A stretch of 64,000 nucleotides of DNA from Dactylis glomerata (Eukaryota; Streptophyta; Magnoliopsida; Poales; Poaceae), in NCBI GenBank assembly GCA_007115705.1, contig QXEO01001565.1, forward strand, positions 310,001 to 374,000. The letters are read 5' to 3'. Position 1 is the stretch's first letter, and every line of letters starts with the position of its first letter. The translations under genes and the position numbers were made by a program. The notes beneath the pieces are model-generated. The model saw nothing but the letters and a program-made list of their open reading frames with translations, had not been told where the DNA came from and did no database searches. Positions 56,847 through 64,000 of this stretch are shown piece by piece.

Positions 56847-58441
56847 TGATACGTCTCCAATGTATCTATAATTTTTGATGCTCCATGCTTGTTTTTACAC
56901 CATTTGCCTATTGTTTTGTTACACTTCGTGGCACTTTTATGCATTTTCCGGAACTAACCTATTAACGAGTTGCCACAGTGCCAGTTTCCTGTTTTCTGCT
57001 GTTTTTGTGTTTCACAAGTGATACACAGGAAATATTCTCGGAATTGGATGAAACAAGTTCCTGAAGTCTTATTTTACCCGGAAGCTTCCAGAGATCCGAA
57101 GGAGAGTAGGAGGGGGCCACCAGGGCCCCACACACAGGGGTGGCGCGGCCAGGCCCCTGGCCGCGCGGGCCCCGCGTGAGGGCGCCTGGCTCCTCCTCTG
57201 ACATCGCCCCTTCGCCTATAAAGACCCCCCGACGGAAAAAACCTAAGTACCCGATCACTTTTCCAGAACACATCGCGATCCGCCGCCACCGTCGACCCGA
57301 AGATCGGGAAGGTCCAGAAGCTCTTCCCGGCACCCTGCTGGAAAGGGGAATCGCCACTGGAGGTCTTCTTCATTGCCATGCTTGCCTCCGGAGCGATGAG
57401 TGAGTAGTCTACCTTGGACTATGGGTCCATAGCAGTAGCTAGATGGTTGTCTTCTCCACCATGTGCTTCATGTTTAGATCTCATGAGCTGCCCTACATGA
57501 TTGAGATTACCGTTATGTAATTCTACATGTTTGGTTTGTTGGGATCCGATGAATATTGGTGTTTATGATTGAGTTGCTGTACTGAATATTATCTTTTGTT
57601 ATCTCTATGTTGTTTATGATCTTGCATGCTCTCCGTTGTTAGTAGCTATCTTGGCCGAGTAGTTGCTAGTGACTCCAAGAGGGGGTATTTATGCTCGATA
57701 GTGGGTTCATGCCTCTATTTAACCTGGGGGAGTGATAGAAACCTCTAAGGTTGTAGATGTGCTGTTGCTACTAGGGAGAAAACAACATTCATATGCTCAA
57801 GGGCATATGCTTTGTTTACATTACACACTTTGCTTAATGCAATTATCTGTTGTTCGCAACTTAATACTACTGGGGTGTTCGGATTGATATCCCCGGGAGT
57901 GAATTATTAGTCATAGATGCAGTTGGATGGCGGTGTATGTATTTTGTTGTAATGCCCAGAGAAATCTCATAGTGATCTTCTTGACATATCACGTTTATCT
58001 TTATTCTATCAATTGCCCAACTGTAATTTGTTTACCCAGCATGTGTTATTTATCTTATGGAGAGACACCACTAGTGAAATGTGGATCCTGGTCCTATTTA
58101 CATCATATTGCTATCACCTGTTTACTTTACTCGCACTGTTTACTTTACTCGCATACTATATTATTTTCCACTCGATACGCTCATAATCTTTGTTTCAAGC
58201 AAACCGGTGAGATTGACAACCTCATCGCAAGTTGGGAACAAAGTACTTGGTTGTGTGTGTGCAGGTTCCGCATCACCTTCAGTCGTTTGTCTCTCCTCTC
58301 CTGACCGATATTAAACCTTGGTTTCTTAACTGAGGGAAAACTAGCTGCTATACTCATCATACCTTCCTCTTGGGGTTCCCAACGGGCTGGTCATTCACCA
58401 CGCACAAGGACTGTCTGCTACACGTCAGCTTGGCGCTAGCA
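56847..58441 (+). repeat. 3' LTR of element C
   Basis: 1595 bp, TGATACGTCTCC...GCGCTAGCA, followed by the target duplication AACTC. TATAAAG lies at 57217-57223. Confidence 0.9.
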
Positions 58442-59531
58442 AACTCCCACTTAAAAACAACATCCCTCTTAGTTTTCTTAAGTGATTACATGAACCAAAT
58501 TCACTATACCGCAACCGATCATCACGTGCAATGGTATAGTTTCAAAGGCGAACATCACCATGTTCATCATATCAACCATATGACTCGTGCTTAACCTTTC
58601 GGTTCGTGTTCCGAGGCCATGTATGTACATGCTAGGCTCGCCAAGTAGAATCATAGAACTCGCGTGTGTAAAAATGCTTACACCCGTCGTATGTGAACGT
58701 AGAGTCTGTCACACCCGATCATCACGTGGTGTCTCGAAACGATGAACTTTCTTGACGGTGCATGCTATGGAAGAACACATTTTTATCTTGATATTTATGT
58801 GAGAGGGATCATCTTATAATGCTACCGCGCAATCAAATCTAAGCAAAATAAGATGTATAAAAGGATAAACATCACATGCATATATAATGTGATATGATAT
58901 GGTCCTTCACGCATTCGATCTCTATCTTGTGCGTCATGGCATGATCTCTATCATTCCACCGGCACCGCACCAAGGTCCATGGCGCGCCACCTTGATTGTC
59001 TTCCTCAATTACAATATATCGCTTGGATATATATATATATTCGGCACGCAGGCCATAAAAATGAAAAGACAACCATATGGCTCCTGCCGGTTGTTTATAA
59101 CTTACAAAAAGGATCATTGCATACAATTTATAACATAAACAATTTAACCATATCACATCACATGCCCTGCAAAAACAAGTTAGACACTTCTAATTTGTCT
59201 TGCATATTTTACGTGGTTTGGGGCTTTCTAGGAAGAACCGTTCTTACCTACGAACATGTAACCACAACGGTGATAAAAATATTATTAACAACTCTTTGTA
59301 AAATAGATCATAACTATAGTGGGAGAAACATGCACCCGCAAAGCCACATATGCCGAAGCATGTCAAGTGTGGGACAAGTCTTGTGAACGCGGTCACGTAA
59401 TGTTAGTCTCAGGCAGCTTCAATCCCACTATGCCACTATGATCCAATAATACAAAAAATAGCAATAACATGATCATCAACGCCCATATCTCCATGTGTTC
59501 TAAACATGCATACCAACTACGCATAGAGATG

Positions 59532-59543
59532 GCTCTGATACCA
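59532..59543 (-). other. Primer-binding site of copia element D
   Basis: The plus strand GCTCTGATACCA is the inverse of TGGTATCAGAGC, complementary to initiator tRNA-Met, directly next to the 5' LTR. Confidence 0.85.
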
Positions 59544-59544
59544 C

Positions 59545-61240
59545 TGATGGATTCGTAGCATAGAAAACAAAAAAATTCCTACGCATGAACACATAAACTA
59601 GCCAAGAACATCTACGAGATGGTAGCAACGGAGACTAACCCTTGAAGACCGGTAGCGGGGAATACGTTCCCGCACAAACGTTGCCGATGGAGAGTCAAGG
59701 AAGACACACGTAGTTGACGTAGTCGTTCACTTGACGTAGTCAACATAGTGGTTCACTTGACGATCACGAGATCGTGTACACGGCACCACAACCGGCGGCG
59801 CCCCCGTACTCGGTCACACGTACGGCTTGTCGTCGTCTCCTCCACACCCTCGGTCTAGCGGGGCAGCGGAAGAAGGGATCCGCCGGACACTCCAACACTC
59901 ACTTCTCCAAGTGTGTGAAACTTGAACTAACAATCTGGTAGAGCTTCGCTAAGCCAAGACGGATTTGGGGCAGCAACTTTGCGGGAGAGGGAAGAACCAA
60001 AGTGTGTGAAACTTGGAGGAGAGGGGGGTTTATAGGGGAGGAGGGGGGCAGCCTCCTTGGGGGGTGCGCCGACCCCTAGGAGGAGGTCCTCCTCCTCATC
60101 ATGGTGGTAACCCCCCCTTCATGCCCTTCATGGTGGTAACCCCCTCATCAACATGAGGTAACCCCCATTTTAATTTTGCATGACATTCATGCTAATTAAA
60201 ATTCACACTTATTGATTTAATAAAACATTTTTATTTCTTTAATATTTGTTAATTCGTTCAATTAACAAACATTCACAAATACACCCTTGAGTTATTTCGA
60301 TATCGCGAAACAGTTTTGGTGCTTTTCTGAAACAACCCTCATGCTATCCTGTAATTCGATCGGAGTATCGTATCCACTCAAAAACGACGGCGAACCTTAA
60401 GTGTGTCACCCTATGGTTCGTGAATAACGTGGACATGATTGAGACTCCTTTCCGATCAATAATCATCACTGGGATCTGGAAATCCATGATGACTCCCACT
60501 TACTCAACGATGAACTAGTGATCGTGTGAACCAATAACGAATATAGTTAATTCCTTTTGTCTCGCGATATTATTACTTGTTCGAGATCCGATCATTTGGT
60601 ATCAACCATACCTAGTTCGATCTCGTTCCCGACAAGTCTCTTTACTCATTCCGTGATAATGCATTCCCGTGACCTAGTCACATGCTTGCAAGCGATTTCA
60701 ATGCAATATCACCGAGAAGGGCCCAGAGAATATCTTTTCGTCATCCGGATGGACAAATCCCACTCTTGATCCATGAGCCTCAACTAATACTTTCAGAATA
60801 CCCAAATCAGCCTTTATAATCACCCTGTTATGGTGTGACATTTGATATCATCAAAGCACTCTTCCGGTATCAGTGATTAACATGATCTCATGGTCTGAGG
60901 ATTAGAACTATTTCGTATGAGTTTGATATAGCAATGAAACTTGATGACTTGATCGTATTGCTATTTGTACTATGGGTGTGAGTGTTCATCACAGCATTCT
61001 TCTAATGATATGATCCCGTTATTAACAACATCCAATGTTCATGATCAGGAAACCTTGATCATCGGTTAATCAACGAGCTAGTATAAAAGAGAGGCTTTAC
61101 TAGGAACCTTTTAGTTTATTAATCACACAAGTATTAATGTTTCCGATTAATACAATTCTAGCATGAGAAATAAACATATATCATAAACATGGAATATGAT
61201 AATAACCACTTTATTATTGCCTCTCGGGCATATTCCCTTC
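59545..61240 (-). repeat. 5' LTR of copia element D
   Basis: 1696 bp and closely similar to the 3' LTR. It is longer mainly because of a ~27-bp local duplication (GTTCACTTGACGTAGTC) near 59725-59765. Confidence 0.9.
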
Positions 61241-62860
61241 ATGCCATCAGGTTCGTGAGAGCTTTACTGACCAATTTTCGCATAACACCAAAAAGAGTTT
61301 AATTTGAAGGATAGATAAAAGCAAGTCAAATGTACTTTGGAATAGCAAATTGCTAATAGGTATGTATGGTGGACACATTGGAACAACTTGGTTTTTGGGA
61401 GTTGGATGCACGAGTAGAGCTCATACTCAGTACAAAATGAGGGCTAGCAAAAGACTGGGAGCGACCAACTAAGAGAGCAATAACGGTCATAATCATGCAT
61501 AGCGACAAAACATCATTAAGAGAAGCATAAAATGGCATCAAAAGTCAAAAACTAAATGATCATAGAGGCTTATGGCGACTTGTTTATAGTCATAACATGT
61601 TGTGAGCATGTGCCAAGTCAACCCAAATAAAGCATCAAGGAGAAAACCAAATTAATGCTTCCAAATAATAAAAACAATGCATGATTTTTTTCAAAGGCTC
61701 ATTAAACAATCTCAGTCATTTGAGACAAGTCATGCTGTAGCAAAATCACTATGCATACTATCAAAACGACATCAAGCACGACATGCAAAAGTCTAAGCCG
61801 CAGTCTAAACAAGCTCCTTTTTGTACCACTTTTTTGTATGAAACTTTTTCTCTTTTCCAACACCATTCGAACCTTTTTAAAACAACTCTTTTGACAAATA
61901 CCAACATGGACCAGTGGTCAAAATACACCTTGATGCAAAGATAAAAGAAGATCTGAACAAAAATCAAGGAGAAAAACGAAAGCTAAACGCAGTAGCAGAA
62001 AAAGAGAACACTCGTTGAACGATAAGAGTGAAAAACGGAGTGTTCTTGGCAAATGAAAACGAGTACATCTCCTCCAAAAAAAATTTGTTGGGGTCCAACC
62101 ATTTATTGCAGCAAACAAAACTAAAGAAAACTGAAAACTAAAGTAAAGACGCTCCAAGAAAACGCATAGTGCATGAAGCAATAAAAATATAGTGTGTTGA
62201 AAGGTGACTTGATTTTTGCCGATGAAGAAGGGGTGCCTCGGGGGCATCCCCAAGCTTTGACGCTTGTACCTCTTGATATTTCTTGGGGTGCGTGGGCATA
62301 CCCAAGCTTGAGATTTTGTCCATTCTTAAACTCATCTCATCATTCTCCAATCCCTACACTTGAAAACATCCTTCATACAAAACTCAACACAATTCTGTTA
62401 GCAACATTAGTGTAAGCATAATAATGAACCAACCCCTTTTTGGTTCAGATTTCAACTCAAAACCACCAAATATAAAGCATATACTACTGTAGCAACTTCC
62501 CAAAAAGTTCTGTGATCAAAAGAACTCAAAAAGAATGCGATCGAGAGGTAAACACAAATAGTGGCAGAAATCTATCAAAACAGAACACCTGACAAAGGTC
62601 AATTTTTTCGAGGGTTTTCTGTTGCTCAAATCAAAAAGTCTAAAACTAATGAAAGTTTGGATATAACCTGGGGCATATGCACAAGAAATCGCAGGTCAAA
62701 ATATATTCTGAGAATTTTCATGAATTTTTACGGTGCAGCACCAAAATCTGTTTCAGGACAGCAAAATCCCCAAATCTTACCTTACTCAAATTAGAGGTTT
62801 CTCTTGGCACAACAACGAAATAAAAAGGATAAGGAGCGGTTATTATAGTAGTAATAACTT
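61241..62860 (-). mobile_element. Element B, right part (interior), cut by the CACTA-type end
   Basis: Resumes element B after copia D with the duplicated TGCCA. It matches the interiors of A and C in inverse order, including GCATCCCCAAGCTT (62244-62257) and a one-mismatch copy (62296-62309). It stops at 62860, just before the region matching the end of the ORF in A, so the B ORF, PBS and 5' LTR lie beyond the window. Confidence 0.8.
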
Positions 62861-64000
62861 CACTGGTGGAAAAAAGGCCTTCAATCCCGATTTATAAAGC
62901 CCATTAGTCTCGGTTATAGCAACCGAGACTAGCAAAGCGGGACTAAAGACTCCAGCCTTTAGTCCCGGTTGCTTACGAACCGGGACTAATGGGCCTCCAC
63001 GTGGTCGGGGGCATGTGCTCCGGCTGGAGGACCTTTGGTCCCGGTTCGTAACACGAACTGGGACTAAAGGTCCATTCGGAATAAAATTTGTATTTCTGTT
63101 TCAGAATTTCTATATTTTATTTATTTCTCTATTTTTCTTTATTTCTCTATTATCTAATCATCTCTATTCTCATATCAAATTAGATACTTATGGCTCTCAC
63201 TCCATATCTCATGTCAAATTATAAGTACTTGTGGTCCTCACTTCCCGGTCGGTCACCCATCCTCACACTGCTCCACCCTTAGAACGCTTAACTTCTCCAT
63301 TCCTTCCCTACTAGCTTCCAAGACTGCGCTCGCGACTTGTTGATAATGGTATGCTACCAATTCTATTAACCTATACAATTTGGTAATATATAATATTACT
63401 TTTTTAAATTCCAAATAAATTCACAAAATAAGCAACAATGATTAAGTATAATAAGCACCAATGAATTTCAAATAATCTTTATGCATAATTTAATTATTAA
63501 TTTTTAATAATTAAAATATTCAAAAAAGCAAAAATACTTGAAAAATCACAAATTCGAAAATTAATAGACTTTGTTAACCGAAACAATAAGGGAGTACATT
63601 TTCCAAACATTATACTCATCCAAGACTCACACAACCACATCTATGATCATCCACCTAATAAACATTAAGGTTAAGACGATCAACATGGCTATTGTAGCCT
63701 TTTAGCTTCCAGTAGCTCCTAGCAATCTCCAAGCCTAGGCGAGCGTCTAAAGCGGCATATAACAATTGGTTGAAGCTCAATGGAATTTTTTCCCAACCAA
63801 ATATTAGTTCATCTTCATCATCTTCTTCTTCTTCTTCTCCCTTCTTCTTGTACTTCTTCTTGTCCTTCTTCTTCTTGTCCTTCTTCTTGTCCCTCTTCTT
63901 ATTCTCAAGATGTGTCCCAATAGTAGCATTGGCCAAATCATAGAGACTCAGTGTTAGCTTGTTGTTGGGGTTTGGGACAATCTTTTGAAGATTGTACGCA
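62861..64000. mobile_element. CACTA-type DNA transposon end, runs off the window
   Basis: The terminus CACTGGTGGAAAAAAGGCC is close to the CACTA-superfamily ends known from Triticeae. Subterminal repeats of the TTTAGTCCCGGTT / AACCGGGACTAA kind occur in both orientations between 62885 and 63070. The element interrupts B. A 3-bp TSD would be CTT (62858-62860), but the far end is outside. An AT-rich stretch (63340-63600) precedes the gene fragment. Confidence 0.65.
63655..64000 (-). CDS. 3'-5' exonuclease-like protein, C-terminal part, cut by window edge
   Basis: The minus-strand frame is open from the window edge to a TAG at 63657-63655. It reads NKLTLSLYDLANATIGTHLE, then a Lys-rich insert (repeated KKDKKK) and an acidic run (EEEEEDDEDE), then FNQLLYAALDARLGLEIARS. 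The YAALDA...EI.R pattern is the last conserved motif of DEDDy exonucleases of the WRN/RNase D type. The Lys- and Asp/Glu-rich insert between conserved parts is probably simple-repeat expansion. Its place inside a CACTA end suggests a host gene piece carried by the transposon. The N-terminal catalytic motifs are not in the window. Confidence 0.55.
   Translation of the reverse strand, partial: AYNLQKIVPNPNNKLTLSLYDLANATIGTHLENKKRDKKKDKKKKDKKKYKKKGEEEEEDDEDELIFGWEKIPLSFNQLLYAALDARLGLEIARSYWKLKGYNSHVDRLNLNVY

Larger units (their letters stand above)
51557..58441 (+). mobile_element. Complete non-autonomous LTR retrotransposon C (same family as A and B), TSD AACTC
   Basis: Inserted in copia D with AACTC at 51552-51556 and 58442-58446. 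LTRs 51557-53153 and 56847-58441 enclose a PBS, one ORF, ~2.9 kb non-coding interior and the PPT. No pol is encoded. The LTR 3' ends (GCTAGCA) differ from those of A, indicating a sister subfamily, while the ORF, the AAGCTTGGGGATGC motifs and the TATA region are shared. The two LTRs are very similar, so insertion was comparatively recent. Confidence 0.9.
37984..59531 (-). pseudogene. Degraded copia gag-pol of element D, split by E and C
   Basis: The remaining blocks are 37984-38627, 48292-51556 and 58447-59531. In minus-strand translation, 38255-38372 gives STTKVEYMAALEVAKE, the copia RNase H end. Around 48633-48654 it gives YVGDILLIGND, the RT active site, where the second residue pair has lost an aspartate (family YVDD). 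Around 49480-49590 it gives CVFVGYPKVTVGYSS, the segment after the integrase core. Stops and shifts lie between these islands, so no functional polyprotein exists. The gag part nearest the PBS is recognisable only by position. Confidence 0.75.
36313..61240 (-). mobile_element. BARE/Angela-like Ty1/copia element D, twice interrupted
   Basis: The element is bounded by TGCCA duplications (36308-36312 and 61241-61245) in element B. On the minus strand: 5' LTR 61240-59545, PBS, degraded gag-pol, PPT, 3' LTR 37983-36313. The LTR start (minus strand TGAAGGGAATATGCCCGAGAGGCAATAAT) is of the BARE1/Angela/WIS type. Removing insertions E and C leaves about 5 kb of interior and 8.4 kb in total, the normal size of this group. 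No long open frame remains, so it is dead. Confidence 0.9.

Overview
The window looks like nuclear DNA from a grass of the wheat tribe (Triticeae: wheat, barley, Aegilops and relatives). The retroelement content indicates this: a BARE/Angela-like Ty1/copia element, a chromovirus Ty3/gypsy element with very long LTRs, Athila-type elements primed by tRNA-Asp, a CACTA end, Helitrons, Mutator-like elements and Tourist and Stowaway MITEs, nested inside one another with target-site duplications that can be read directly. No ribosomal, organellar or bacterial sequence was seen.

Bases 1 to 33450 are a gene-bearing but fragmented stretch. Two small genes on the minus strand encode heavy-metal-associated (HMA) domain proteins of the HIPP/HPP family. 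The first (8297-8928) has three exons, a degenerate metal site and a C-terminal CaaX box. The second (29161-29508) has one exon, an intact MxCxxC motif and no CaaX box. Around them lie two Helitrons (one split by a 2.7-kb solo LTR), other Helitron ends, a 1.3-kb Mutator-like element with GC-rich cargo, a 3.4-kb Mutator-like element filled by a TTGTTCC minisatellite, LINE remnants, and a complete tRNA-Asp-primed LTR element (A, 19705-26337). A broken LINE ORF1 (31157-33453) ends this part.

Bases 33454 to 64000 are one nest. Element B, of the same family as A and on the minus strand, follows the LINE. A BARE/Angela-like copia element (D, 36313-61240, TSD TGCCA) split B. D was itself entered by a chromovirus-type gypsy element (E, 38628-48291, TSD TATAT) and by a second tRNA-Asp-primed element (C, 51557-58441, TSD AACTC). 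A CACTA-type end starting at 62861 also cuts B and carries a 3'-5' exonuclease-like gene fragment running off the window.

The least ordinary structure is the left end of E. In place of a 3.5-kb 5' LTR there is a 290-bp palindrome made of two inverted copies of the last ~134 bp of the LTR, yet the 5-bp target duplication lies exactly outside it. E therefore seems to have integrated with two U5-type ends and without a 5' promoter. Also notable are a conserved ~200-residue ORF in the tRNA-Asp elements and a polypurine-tract-like motif that occurs three times in each of them.
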